Positions 1 through 10,000 of a stretch of DNA of 64,000 bases are shown here, in pieces. The notes under the pieces are model-generated. The model saw nothing but the letters and a program-made list of their open reading frames with translations, was not told where the DNA came from and searched no databases. The stretch is from NCBI RefSeq assembly GCF_024649945.1, contig NZ_JANKMS010000004.1, forward strand, positions 186,001 through 250,000. The letters run 5' to 3'. A program made the position numbers and the translations under genes. This DNA comes from Flavobacterium panacis (GTDB taxonomy: Bacteria; Bacteroidota; Bacteroidia; Flavobacteriales; Flavobacteriaceae). Positions within the stretch are counted from its first letter, which is position 1. Each line of letters begins with the position of its first letter.

Positions 1-2
1 TT

Positions 3-1334
3 TCATTTGATTTTCAGGAATTAGGAAAATCTGTCTCCAAAGAAAATTGGGAAAAAGTAGCGATGATCAGTGTCGATTTTAAAAAATACTCGGTTTGGAA
101 TGGCTTAGGAAGATTAACTCATGACGATTACAATAAAGTAGGTGCAGTTATTGCTAAAGCTAAAGAAACCAAGAAACCGTTTCGTTTTTGGGGAACTCCA
201 GATACAAAAAGTGCATGGAAAGTGTTTTTGGAATTGGGTGTAGACATCATCAATACAGATTCTCCTTATAATTGTGTTCAGTATGCAAAGGCTTTACCTA
301 AAAGACTTATAACGGCAAGTAATATTTCGCAAGTTTATAAACCAACTTATAAAACCGATCAAAAAGAAGTTCCTGTTAAAAATGTTATTCTTTTAATTGG
401 AGACGGGAATGGTTTATCTCAAATATCTTCTGCTGTTTTGGCCAATAAAGGAGCATTATCTGTAACACAATTAAAAAGTGTTGGTTTTATCAAAACACAA
501 TCTGCAGATGATTTTACAACAGATTCTGCGGCGGCTGGAACTGCATTGGCAACAGGTCAAAAAACAAATAACAGAGCAATTGGAACCGATAGTTTAAAAA
601 GACCAATTGCCAATATTATGGAAGTTTTACAAAAGAAAAACTACAGTACAGGTATCATTACAACTGATGAAGTAACGGGCGCAACTCCAGCATCTTTTTA
701 TGCTCATACAGAAGAAAGATCAAATACAGAAATAATTGCTAAAGATTTATTGAAAAGTAAATTGAATTTATTTGTTGGAGGTGGGGCTTCTACTTTTAAA
801 AATACTTCAATTAACTCTAAATTTAAAGTATTGAATTCCGTTAAAGAATTAGAAACAGTTGCAAACGATACCGTTGGAGTTTTTATTTCTGAAGGCAGAG
901 TTCCGTCAGTTTTAGAAGGTAGAGGAGAATTATTGGCAGACGCTACAAAATACAGTCTTGATTTTTTAAACAAAAAGAAAAAACCTTTTTTCCTAATGGT
1001 TGAAGGAGCACAAATTGATAGTTTCGGACACGTTAACAATGTTGGCGGAATAGTAGCTGAAACAATTGATTTTGATACCGCTATTTCTCAAGCGCTTATG
1101 TTTGCAGATCAAAACGAAGGGACTTTGGTTATTGTTACAGCAGATCACGAAACTTCAGGATTTGCTATTCCACAAGGAAATGTAAAAAAACGTATCATTG
1201 AAGGTGATTTTATAACCAACGATCATACGGCGACAATGGTTCCTATTTTTTCTTATGGACCTCATTCGCAAGATTTTCAAGGAGTTTATGAAAATAATGA
1301 AGTGTTTACTAAAATACTTTCTTTATTGAAATAA
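3..1334 (+). CDS. PI-PLC/GDPD-like domain fused to alkaline phosphatase (5' partial)
   Basis: The reading frame is open from base 3, so the ATG at 63 is probably internal and the true start lies before the window. Roughly the first 95 residues end a GDPD/PI-PLC-like TIM barrel (RFWGTPDTKSAWKVFLELG, then DIINTDSPYN). The rest is a PhoA-type alkaline phosphatase: IGDGNG metal-binding Asp, TTDSAAAGTALATG with the nucleophile Ser (codon at 525), EGAQID, TADHETSG and NDHT. The family hydrolyses phosphomonoesters in the periplasm; the N-terminal half would open a phosphodiester such as a glycerophospho- or inositol-phospho-diester. The fusion could cut a diester and then strip the phosphate. It lies 35 bp upstream of a GH92 gene, probably in the same operon. 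The GDPD catalytic histidines are outside the window, so that activity is inferred. Confidence 0.85.
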   Translation, partial: SFDFQELGKSVSKENWEKVAMISVDFKKYSVWNGLGRLTHDDYNKVGAVIAKAKETKKPFRFWGTPDTKSAWKVFLELGVDIINTDSPYNCVQYAKALPKRLITASNISQVYKPTYKTDQKEVPVKNVILLIGDGNGLSQISSAVLANKGALSVTQLKSVGFIKTQSADDFTTDSAAAGTALATGQKTNNRAIGTDSLKRPIANIMEVLQKKNYSTGIITTDEVTGATPASFYAHTEERSNTEIIAKDLLKSKLNLFVGGGASTFKNTSINSKFKVLNSVKELETVANDTVGVFISEGRVPSVLEGRGELLADATKYSLDFLNKKKKPFFLMVEGAQIDSFGHVNNVGGIVAETIDFDTAISQALMFADQNEGTLVIVTADHETSGFAIPQGNVKKRIIEGDFITNDHTATMVPIFSYGPHSQDFQGVYENNEVFTKILSLLK

Positions 1335-1369
1335 AGTCAAATCCGTTCAAATGATAAAAGTAATACCGA

Positions 1370-3640
1370 ATGAAAATACCAAATAAGTCTCTCATTTTTT
1401 CAGCGATCACTTTTCTTTTTGCTTTAAACAGTAATTCGCAAACCGTTCATCAATATGTCGATCCGATGATTGGTTCAGAAGGTGTGGGAAGAGTTTTCGT
1501 AGGACCATCATGTCCTTACGGAATGGTAAAACCAAGTCCAGATTGTACTTCAAGTCCGAATAGTGGTTGGCTTCCAATACCTAAAGAAGTAACAGGATTC
1601 AGTCAGGTTCACGTGAGCGGAACAGGAGGCGGTCCCAAATACGGAAATATATCCATAATGCCTTTTTCTGGAGCTTTAGACAAAATGGACCAGACTTCTT
1701 TCAGAGCAGAAGAAAATGTAAGACTGGGTTATTATGAAACGGTTTTCAAGGAAAATAACATTAAAACTGAAATTACGACAGGCGAGAAAGTTTCATTTTA
1801 TAGAATAACCTATCCCAAAAATAAATCAAAAGAATTAAAAATCGATCCAGGATTTTTCCTTGGCGAAGAAAAAATTCCAGATGGAAGAGAAGCCCAGCAG
1901 TTTGTAGGTTCTCAGATTGAAATCGTTTCAGATACCGAAGTGAGAGGTTACAGCCGAATTCGAGGAGGATGGAACAACGGACGCGCTTATACCGTTTATT
2001 TCTGGGCAACTTTTGACCAGCCGATAGCCAAATTCGTGACTTTCAAAGACGGAAGATTTTATACTGAAAAAGCACAGTTTGATTCTGGAAAGAAAACAGG
2101 AGCACTTTTATCTTTTGGAAACTCAGGAAAAGAGGAACTGAATGTCAAGATCGGAATCTCATTCTTAAGTGAATTAAAAGCGAAAAACAATATAGAAGTT
2201 GAGATTCCGCATTGGAATTTCAATGAAGTTTTGAAGACTTTAGAAAACAAATGGGAAAATCTGTTAAGCAGAATCCAGCTTTCTAAAGATACTTCAGACG
2301 AATACAGAAAAATGTTCTATACAGGTTTGTATCATACCATGATTATGCCCGTGAACAGAACAGGAGAAAATCCGTTATGGACGAACGACGAACCGTATTA
2401 CGATGATTTTTATACGATTTGGGATACCTTCAGAACTTCAAGTCCATTGATCACATTGATTGACAGCAAACGAAAAGTGGAAATCATCAATGCGATGCTG
2501 AACATCTACAAACGTGAAGGCTATATGCCGGAAGGAAGAAGTGGTAATGACAACGGAAGAACACAGGGAGGTTCCAACGCTGAGGTTGTAATTGCTGATG
2601 CTTTTGTGAAAAACCTGAAAGGAATTGATTACGAATTGGCACTTCAAGCGATGTTGAAAGATGCAGAAGTTCCACCAGGTGGAAACGAAGAAAAAGAGGG
2701 AAGAGGCGGACTTATCGATTACCTGAAATTAGGCTATGTTCCTTACGGCACCGACCGCGCAGGAAATAGAACCATCGATTATGCTTACAACGATTATAAT
2801 ATTGCAACGGTAGCCAAAGGTTTAGGAAAAACGGAGATTTACGAAAGATACATCAAACAAGCCGACAACTGGCAGAATTTATGGCGTCCCGATTATGAAA
2901 ACAACGGAGCCAAAGGATTCATCATGCCGAAAGATAAAGATGGAAACTGGCTGGATGATGTTGTTTTCGGAGAATCTAAAATCCAGAAACCGACTTTCAA
3001 ATATACACCTGTTATTATCGAATCGCCTTGGTATGTATGCCATTGGTGCGTATTTTTCTACGAAGGTAATTCATGGGAATATTCATTGAGCATTCCGCAC
3101 GATGTTCCAGAATTGGTTAAAAAATCGGGAGGAGAAAAAGCATTCGAAAACAGATTAAATACTTTGTTTGATTCAAAATTGTATAATGTTGCCAACGAAC
3201 CTTCGTTTTTAACTCCTTGTTTGTATCATTGGATTGGGAAACCATATCTGAGCAGTGACAGAATCAGAACTATTATAAAAAACAGTTTTAATGCTTCTCA
3301 CAACGGACTTCCAGGAAACGACGATTCAGGAGCGATGTCTTCTTGGTTGGCTTTCCACATGATGGGATTGTATCCGAATGCGGGACAACCTTATTATCTG
3401 ATCAATACACCTTTGGTTATGGAAAGTACCATGAAGTTGGAAAACGGTAAGAGTTTTAAAATCACTGCAAAGAAAATGAGTGATAAAAGCAGATACATAA
3501 AATCGGCTTCATTAAACGGAAAAGCCTACAACAAAGCATGGATTTCTCATGATGATATTATGAACGGCGGAGAATTGGTTTTAGAAATGGATTCAAAACC
3601 TTCAACTTGGGGAACAACGATTCTGCCTCCAACAAAATAA
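1370..3640 (+). CDS. GH92 alpha-mannosidase, secreted (copy A)
   Basis: 756 residues with an N-terminal signal peptide ending near NSNSQ. GH92 hallmarks are visible: GRVFVGPSCPYGMVKPSPD near the N-terminus, the YEGNSWEYSLSIPHD segment around the general acid, and GNDDSGAMSSW (Asp651/Asp652 region, the catalytic base site), followed by GLYPNAGQPYYLI. GH92 enzymes are calcium-dependent inverting exo-alpha-mannosidases acting on N-glycans, fungal mannans and mannose phosphodiesters. The gene follows the phosphatase by 35 bp and is 1 bp from the next gene, so all three are probably co-transcribed. It is nearly identical in its mature part to the gene at 14483-16750 (about 33 differences in 730 residues by eye), but the signal peptides differ. 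Linkage specificity cannot be read from the sequence. Confidence 0.93.
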   Translation: MKIPNKSLIFSAITFLFALNSNSQTVHQYVDPMIGSEGVGRVFVGPSCPYGMVKPSPDCTSSPNSGWLPIPKEVTGFSQVHVSGTGGGPKYGNISIMPFSGALDKMDQTSFRAEENVRLGYYETVFKENNIKTEITTGEKVSFYRITYPKNKSKELKIDPGFFLGEEKIPDGREAQQFVGSQIEIVSDTEVRGYSRIRGGWNNGRAYTVYFWATFDQPIAKFVTFKDGRFYTEKAQFDSGKKTGALLSFGNSGKEELNVKIGISFLSELKAKNNIEVEIPHWNFNEVLKTLENKWENLLSRIQLSKDTSDEYRKMFYTGLYHTMIMPVNRTGENPLWTNDEPYYDDFYTIWDTFRTSSPLITLIDSKRKVEIINAMLNIYKREGYMPEGRSGNDNGRTQGGSNAEVVIADAFVKNLKGIDYELALQAMLKDAEVPPGGNEEKEGRGGLIDYLKLGYVPYGTDRAGNRTIDYAYNDYNIATVAKGLGKTEIYERYIKQADNWQNLWRPDYENNGAKGFIMPKDKDGNWLDDVVFGESKIQKPTFKYTPVIIESPWYVCHWCVFFYEGNSWEYSLSIPHDVPELVKKSGGEKAFENRLNTLFDSKLYNVANEPSFLTPCLYHWIGKPYLSSDRIRTIIKNSFNASHNGLPGNDDSGAMSSWLAFHMMGLYPNAGQPYYLINTPLVMESTMKLENGKSFKITAKKMSDKSRYIKSASLNGKAYNKAWISHDDIMNGGELVLEMDSKPSTWGTTILPPTK

Positions 3641-3641
3641 A

Positions 3642-4220
3642 ATGACAAGCAAGATGAAAAATATAGTTACAACATTCCTGTTTTTTGCATTTTATCAAAC
3701 GGGAATAGCTCAAAATTACATTCCAACATTAAAAAATAATACAGAACTACATTATGTCTGTAAACTTCACGGACAGACCAGAACACTTCAGCTTACAGCA
3801 GAAACCACAGATAATAAACTGGCTTTTAAACTGGAAACTAGAGGTGTGAAAAGTAAGATTGTCATGCTTCCAGAAGCAGTTAAAAGCGGGACAGAATTGA
3901 GTTTTAATCAAGGAGAATCTGCACCTGTTTTAAACTTAAAACCGACAGAAACCTTTTTTATGATTTCGCAGTCGGCTTATCAGGATTTGATCAAAAACGG
4001 TTCTTTCCTATATAATAAAACAACCTATGTTTTGGATAAGAACGAAGATGCAAATCGTTTTTCGCTTGACGGAAAAAAGGTAGAAGTTTTACACGTCATT
4101 GCACAAATCGATGAAACAGAAATGTGGATCATCAAAAATCCGGAGTTTCCTTTAATTTGTAAAATCATTAAAAATCCGTTAGGCATTAATCCGACATTAG
4201 TAAAAGTAGTCGACAAGTAA
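3642..4220 (+). CDS. Small secreted protein of unknown function (copy A)
   Basis: 192 residues; an in-frame ATG at 3654 is an equally good start because both give a typical signal peptide (hydrophobic FLFFAFYQTG then AQN). The mature part looks beta-rich with no membrane segment, cofactor motif or domain I recognise. It starts 1 bp after the GH92 stop codon. The same GH92 plus small-protein pair recurs at 14483-17335, where the partner is about 80 percent identical, so the two products probably act together as a periplasmic or surface accessory of the mannosidase. One run (ETEMWIIKNPEFPLICKI) is almost invariant between copies. No function is assigned. Confidence 0.8.
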   Translation: MTSKMKNIVTTFLFFAFYQTGIAQNYIPTLKNNTELHYVCKLHGQTRTLQLTAETTDNKLAFKLETRGVKSKIVMLPEAVKSGTELSFNQGESAPVLNLKPTETFFMISQSAYQDLIKNGSFLYNKTTYVLDKNEDANRFSLDGKKVEVLHVIAQIDETEMWIIKNPEFPLICKIIKNPLGINPTLVKVVDK

Positions 4221-4250
4221 GAAGATTTCAGAATAACATAATAATTTAAA

Positions 4251-4311
4251 GAACAGCGCCCCCAACTGTTCTAGTAGCCCGCCAGTTTTATTTAGTAACG
4301 GCGGGCTGCTG
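4251..4311 (+). terminator. Two consecutive hairpins after the first GH92 operon
   Basis: The first hairpin is GAACAG (4251-4256) with CTGTTC (4266-4271). The second pairs AGCCCGCC (4276-4283) with GGCGGGCT (4300-4307) and extends outward through two G-U pairs to 4311. The second is GC-rich in AT-rich surroundings but lacks a clean U-run, so termination or 3' end protection is probable, not certain. Confidence 0.55.
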
Positions 4312-4421
4312 CGTTTCTATACTTTGGAGTAAAAGGTTCAAAATATTCTGATTGTCTTTTATTTAGTAAGGTAACATTACTTTATTGAACCACAAAACAT
4401 CCCAACTACAGAAAGAATATG

Positions 4422-4476
4422 TCTATGTTTTTGATTGATTTGTCCATTTTAAAAAAATACAGGATGTGTAATTTTA
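4422..4476 (+). promoter_or_regulatory. Regulator box A plus -7 element upstream of GH89
   Basis: A direct repeat (TCTATGTTT at 4422, TCCATTTT at 4443; start-to-start 21 bp) is followed after 18 bp by the -7 box TAATTTTA (4469-4476). The same arrangement with identical spacings occurs at 7005-7059 and 26747-26801. Two-turn direct repeats fit an AraC-type DNA-binding domain, and the hybrid regulator at 22207-26241 is the obvious candidate. Predicted transcription start is near 4480, giving a leader of about 150 nt. Confidence 0.7.
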
Positions 4477-4481
4477 TTTTC

Positions 4482-4606
4482 AATTCAGAAATCAGTTTTT
4501 TCATTTTGAGTTTCTGAATTAGGATTAGTAATTATTAGTAAATTTTTGTTAGTTTTTATTTGAGTGGGAGATTAATGAGAGCGATTAATCTCCCTTATTT
4601 TTTATT
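4482..4606 (+). promoter_or_regulatory. Structured leader with terminator-like hairpin before GH89
   Basis: Just after the predicted start, AATTCAGAAA (4482-4491) pairs with TTTCTGAATT (4511-4520). Then GGGAGATTAAT (4566-4576) pairs perfectly with ATTAATCTCCC (4584-4594) around a 7-nt loop and is followed by a T-rich run (4595-4606): an intrinsic terminator by form, lying 27 bp before the GH89 start. It could be an attenuator, the end of a short regulatory RNA of about 120 nt, or a terminator for upstream read-through. Confidence 0.55.
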
Positions 4607-4633
4607 CATGAATTAAGATAGTTTAATAAATAT

Positions 4634-6814
4634 ATGATTTATATGAAAAGTGAGAATTTTAAATTTAAAAAAGGCGATTCCATAAAAAGAGCTGTAATGC
4701 TTTCTTTGCTCTTATTTTTTGGTTCGGTTAAAGCATTTTGTCAGAACCAGGAACAGACAAAAAGCGCTTTTGGAGTAATTGAAAGACTTGTTGGTAATCG
4801 AGCCACTGAGTTCGAGTTGAGTATTGTTGAAAACAAGAATAACAAGTCGGATTGGTTTGAAATTGAAACGAAGGATAATCATGTAAAAATAAAAGCATCA
4901 AACAATACTGCAATCTGTTATGCGGCTTATAACTTTCTGAGAGACATTGGAGCAGTTTTAGTAAGTTGGGAAGGAAATAGAGTGAATCTTCCTAAAGCAT
5001 GGCCAAAATATTCAAAAAAAGGAGATACTCCTTTTCAATATAGAGAATACCTAAATGCCTGCACTTTTGGCTACACCACGCCATGGTGGGACTGGAAACG
5101 CTGGGAACAAGAAATTGACTGGATGGCCATGCACGGAATCAATCTTCCTACGGCTATGGAAGGTCAGGAAGCTGCTTGGCAGGAATTATGGAAAGAATAC
5201 GGTCTGACGAATACACAATTAGCGTCACATTTTGCTGGACCTGCTTATTTGCCATGGCAACGAATGGGAAACATTAATAGTTTGGAAGGACCATTACCAC
5301 AAGAATGGTTTGTTAAAAAAGAAGAACTTCAGAAGAAAATTTTAGAGAGAATGCGAGCTTTAGACATGCATCCTGTTGTACCAGCTTTTAGTGGTTATGT
5401 TCCAAAAGCTTTCGCTGAAAAACATCCTGAAGCCAAAATAACAGAATTGAAATCATGGTCTGGAGGAGGTTTTGCCAGTACTTTTCTGTTAGACTCAAAA
5501 GATCCTCTGTTTAAGAAAATCGGAAAACGTTTTATTGAAATTTATACTAAAATGTATGGAAAATCTAATTTCTATTTAGCTGATTCTTTTAATGAGATTG
5601 AACCTCCGGTTTCTGAACATAATAAATATGAAGAACTTTCAAATTACGGAAGTGCCGTTTATGAAACTATAAATGAAGCACAACCAGGCGCAACTTGGGT
5701 AATGCAAGGATGGCTTTTTGGAGATAATAAAGAATTCTGGACCAAAGAAGCTACAAGTGCATTTTTAAGTAAAGTTCCAAATGATAAAGTAATGGTTCAG
5801 GATTATGCCAACGACAGATATAAAGTTTGGGAAACTCAGGAAGCTTTTTATGGCAAACAATGGACGTATGGTTATGTACATAATTATGGAGGATCAAATC
5901 CTGTGTATGGAGATTTAAGTTTTTATAAAGACGAATTGACCAGTTTATTGAAAAATCCAAATAAAGGAAATGTAGTAGGTTATGGGGCAATGCCTGAAGG
6001 TCTAAATAACAATTCAATTGTTTACGAATATATATATGATCTTCCGTGGAGTAAAGGAGAACAGCCAATAAATGACTGGATGACCAAATATCTCAATGCA
6101 AGATATGGGCAAACGACTTCTAAACCTGTAATGCAAGCTTGGGAATTATTACTGGAATCTGTTTATAATGTAAAATACTGGGAAACACGTTGGTGGAATG
6201 ATTGGGCTGGAGCGTACTTGTTTTTTAAACGTCCAACAGCAACGATTACAACATTCAAAGGAAATCCGGGTGATAAGAAAAAGTTGAAAGAAGCTTTGGA
6301 TATTTTAAGTAAAGAAGCCAAAAAGTTCGATAAAAAGAATCTTATTCAGTATGATTTAATTGATGTAACAAGACATTATTATTCACTTTCTATTGATGAA
6401 GATTTGATTGAATGTGTAAAAGCTTATCAGAATAAAGACATTTCTAAGGGAGATCAGCTTTTCAAAAAGATAGAGAAACAAGCTTTAGATATTGATAAAG
6501 TAATGTCAGGACAACCATTAAATAACGTCGATCAATGGGTAAAATCGGCTTCTGATTATGGAAGCTCACCTGAAGTTTCTAAATTATATGCAAAGAATGC
6601 CAAAACCTTAATTACGCTTTGGGGCGGAGAAGGTCATTTGAATGATTATGCTTCGAGATCTTGGCAAGGAATGTACAAAGGATTTTACTGGCCAAGATGG
6701 AAAATGTTTTTAGAAGCCTTAAAAAAATCAGCTGTAAATAATACTTCATTTGATGAAACCAAAGAAAGAGAATCAATCAAAAATTGGGAAATTAAATGGA
6801 CAGAACAAAATTAA
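4634..6814 (+). CDS. GH89 alpha-N-acetylglucosaminidase (NAGLU family)
   Basis: 726 residues; a second in-frame ATG at 4643 is possible. A signal sequence spans roughly residues 18-38. NAGLU hallmarks follow in order: a short N-terminal domain, YREYLNACTFGYTTPWWDW, EQEIDWMAMHGINLPTAMEG, FNEIEPP with Glu321, and MPEGLNNNSIVYEY with Glu455; the two glutamates match the catalytic pair of the family. GH89 enzymes remove terminal alpha-linked GlcNAc (heparan fragments in animals, GlcNAc-alpha-1,4-Gal of mucin in Clostridium). The gene has its own promoter with regulator box A and a terminator-like leader, so it seems controlled separately but with the SusCD operon downstream. The natural substrate is unknown; alpha-GlcN(Ac)-inositol is one possibility. 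Confidence 0.93.
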   Translation: MIYMKSENFKFKKGDSIKRAVMLSLLLFFGSVKAFCQNQEQTKSAFGVIERLVGNRATEFELSIVENKNNKSDWFEIETKDNHVKIKASNNTAICYAAYNFLRDIGAVLVSWEGNRVNLPKAWPKYSKKGDTPFQYREYLNACTFGYTTPWWDWKRWEQEIDWMAMHGINLPTAMEGQEAAWQELWKEYGLTNTQLASHFAGPAYLPWQRMGNINSLEGPLPQEWFVKKEELQKKILERMRALDMHPVVPAFSGYVPKAFAEKHPEAKITELKSWSGGGFASTFLLDSKDPLFKKIGKRFIEIYTKMYGKSNFYLADSFNEIEPPVSEHNKYEELSNYGSAVYETINEAQPGATWVMQGWLFGDNKEFWTKEATSAFLSKVPNDKVMVQDYANDRYKVWETQEAFYGKQWTYGYVHNYGGSNPVYGDLSFYKDELTSLLKNPNKGNVVGYGAMPEGLNNNSIVYEYIYDLPWSKGEQPINDWMTKYLNARYGQTTSKPVMQAWELLLESVYNVKYWETRWWNDWAGAYLFFKRPTATITTFKGNPGDKKKLKEALDILSKEAKKFDKKNLIQYDLIDVTRHYYSLSIDEDLIECVKAYQNKDISKGDQLFKKIEKQALDIDKVMSGQPLNNVDQWVKSASDYGSSPEVSKLYAKNAKTLITLWGGEGHLNDYASRSWQGMYKGFYWPRWKMFLEALKKSAVNNTSFDETKERESIKNWEIKWTEQN

Positions 6815-7004
6815 TACAATACTTAATTACGATTAATACGTATATAAACTAAAAATTAACTTATTCTTTTAACTTAAACTTAAATTATGCCAAAAAATAC
6901 GATATGAAAAAGTACCGAAATCGTTTTATTAGTAAGTATTTGATTATAGAATTTTAGAAAAATAACCTTGCGAAGCCTTACTATCACTGACTTTATAGAA
7001 ATTA

Positions 7005-7059
7005 TCCATGTTTATGAATAACATGTCCATTTGTTAACATTTCTTTAGCACTAATTTCG
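7005..7059 (+). promoter_or_regulatory. Regulator box C plus -7 element upstream of SusC
   Basis: The direct repeat TCCATGTTT (7005) and TCCATTTG (7026) is spaced 21 bp; the second unit overlaps a -33 TTTG. The -7 box TAATTTCG (7052-7059) starts 18 bp after the repeat. Geometry is identical to the boxes at 4422 and 26747. Predicted leader about 30 nt. Confidence 0.75.
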
Positions 7060-7092
7060 TCAATACTATTTAACCAATTAACCAATATCACA

Positions 7093-10000
7093 ATGGAAAA
7101 ACTTAAACTTTTATTATTAGCCTTCTTCTTTGGCTTCTCAATTAATACCTGGGCACAAAAAACAGAAGTGACCGGTGTAGTTTTAGATGACAAAGGCATT
7201 CCACTGCCAGCCGCCAATGTACTAGAGAAAGGTACAACGAATACAGTAACAACAGATTTTGATGGAAAATTTAAATTTTCGGTTTCAAATAAAAATGCAA
7301 CATTAGTATTTTCCTTTATTGGATTTGAAGATCAAACTTTAAAATTGGACGGAACAAAATCTAATTATTCAATTAAATTACAATCTGCTACAAATAATCT
7401 TGAACAAGTTGTTGTAGTAGGATACGGAAAAGGATCTCGTAAAAACCTGACCACTTCTGTAACTTCTGTTAAAGCGGAAGATTTAAACAGAGGAGCAATT
7501 AGTGATGTGGGTCAGCTTTTACAAGGTAAAGTTTCTGGTTTGAATATTTCGTCAAGCGGTGACCCGACAAAAACGGCTTCTGTGGTTTTGCGTGGAGCTT
7601 CTACATTAAATAGTTCACAAGGACCATTTTATGTAATTGATGGAATTCCGGGAGTTGACATCTCAGTAATTTCTCCGGATGACATTGCAACTATCGATGT
7701 TCTTAAAGATGCGGCTGCAACAGCTATTTATGGTAACAGAGCAGCAAATGGAGTTATCATGGTTACAACTAAAAAAGGGAGTAAAGGTAGAACTCAAGTT
7801 GCCTATAATGGATATGTAGGTTGGGAAGAAGTTTCAAATAATCTGGATATGATGAATGCAGATCAATTGAGAGCTTTTACAACTAAAAACAATTTGAATT
7901 TTACTCCTGAAAATGATAAAAGTGCTAACACTAACTGGCAAAAAGAAATTTTAAGACCAGGACGCGCGGCATCAAGTAGCCATAACTTGTCTATGAGTGG
8001 TGGTGGAGATCACGGAAACTATACAGCAAGTATTACTTCTCTTAACAAAGAAGGGGTTTTGCAGAAAAGTGATTTCTCTCGTATCATTGCTCGTTTATCT
8101 GTAGAACAATATGCTTTTGATGATAAGGTTAAATTTGGTTTAAATGTTACTAATTCTAGTACAAAATATCAAAATGTACCACAACGTAATACTGTTCTTT
8201 TACAAGCAGCAAGTTATCTTCCGATTTCTCCAGTAAAAAATGCTGACGGAAGTTATTTTGAAAATTTTGTGAGTACAGGATATTTTAACCCAGTGGCTTT
8301 AATTCAGCATGGTACTGATGAAACTAAAACAGATAATCTTGTAGGTAACCTTACTGCAGAAGTAAAACTTCCATTTGGATTTACTTATAATTTGAATTTA
8401 GCACATCAGAGATTAACAGCAACTCACGGAGAGTTCTATGATAGTTATTATTCACAATATAACAGTGCGAACTTTTATAACAATCCAGATCCACCTTTGA
8501 CAAAAACATTGGTTAACTTTGGTGTAAATGGTGCAGCGTTAAGAAATTCATATGAGACTAGAAACAATATTATTGAAAGTTTCTTGACATGGGATAGAAC
8601 TTTTGGTTCTCATAAAGTAAAAATAGTTGGAGGTTATTCTTGGCAAGAGAATACTTTAGGAGACGGATTCCAAGCTACAACAACGAACTTTCCTGTAGAC
8701 AATGTTGGATATAACAATTTAGCTTTAAGTAATTATACTTCTGTTAATGGTTATGTAGTAAATTTTGGAGATAGTAAAGCATATCAAAAAACACGTCTAA
8801 TTGCTTATTTTGCTCGTTTAAATTACAATTACCAAGATAAGTATCTTTTACAAGGATCAATCAGACGAGATGGTGGATCAATGTTTGGAGAAAATAATAG
8901 ATGGGGATACTTTCCTTCTGTAGGAGGTGCGTGGAGATTGGACAAAGAGAATTTTATGAAAAATCAAAGTTTCTTTAGTGATTTAAAATTACGTGGAAGC
9001 TGGGGGGTAACAGGAAACTCATCTGGATTTAATGCTTACACAGCACAGTTTATCTCTGGAAGTTTAGGAACTTTCTACTATAATGGACAACAAATTGGAG
9101 CTTACGGACCTAACCAGGCAGCTAACCCTGATTTGAAATGGGAAAAAACAGCGACAGCAAATATTGGACTTGATTTCTCTATCTTAAAAGGAAAAGTAAC
9201 TGGTTCTGTTGACGTGTACGACAAGAAAACAACAGACATGATTTTCAACTACAATGTGAATCCAGTATTAGTACCAGTAGGGTCAATTGTAGCAAACGGA
9301 GGAACAATGTCTAATAAAGGTATTGAGGTTAGTTTAAGCACAACTCCTGTAAAAACTGCAGATTTCAGTTGGACTACTAACTTGAACTTAGCACATAACA
9401 AAAATGAGATCGTTAAATTAACTAGTCCATTCTTTGTTGGAGGAGATTCAATTCGTCGTGTACAACCTGACGGAGGTGGACAAACAGGAAGTACTTTACA
9501 AATCTTTAAAGAAGGAAAACCTCTTGGACAATTCTTTACATTGAAATATGCAGGAAAAAATGCTAACGGAGTTTCTCAGTATTATGACAAAAACGGTGAT
9601 TTGACTACTACACCACAAATTGGAGTAGATTATCACTATGCAGGAAGCGCACAACCAAAATTATTGGTAGGATGGGCAAATAATTTTCAATACAAAAAAT
9701 TTGATTTAAGTATTTTCTTCAGAGGAGTATTTGGAAACAAAATTTTCAATGCAACACGTGCAGATTTATTCAGACCAAGTACAGCAATGACCACTAATAT
9801 TTTAGTTGATGCAGGAAATGAGTCACCAAACGACATAAATGCTTATAGATACTCAGATCGTTTTATAGAAGACGGTAGTTATGTAAGATTAGATAACATG
9901 ACTTTAGGATATAATTTTGGTAAAGTAGGAAGGTACATTAGTGGTATACGTATTTATCAAACCATAAACAATGTATTTGTAATTACTAAATACAAAGGAA

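Noticed and set aside
704..1039. 111-codon frame antisense to the alkaline phosphatase
   Set aside because: It lies entirely within a clear gene, has no recognisable domain, and mirrors the coding pattern of the true strand.
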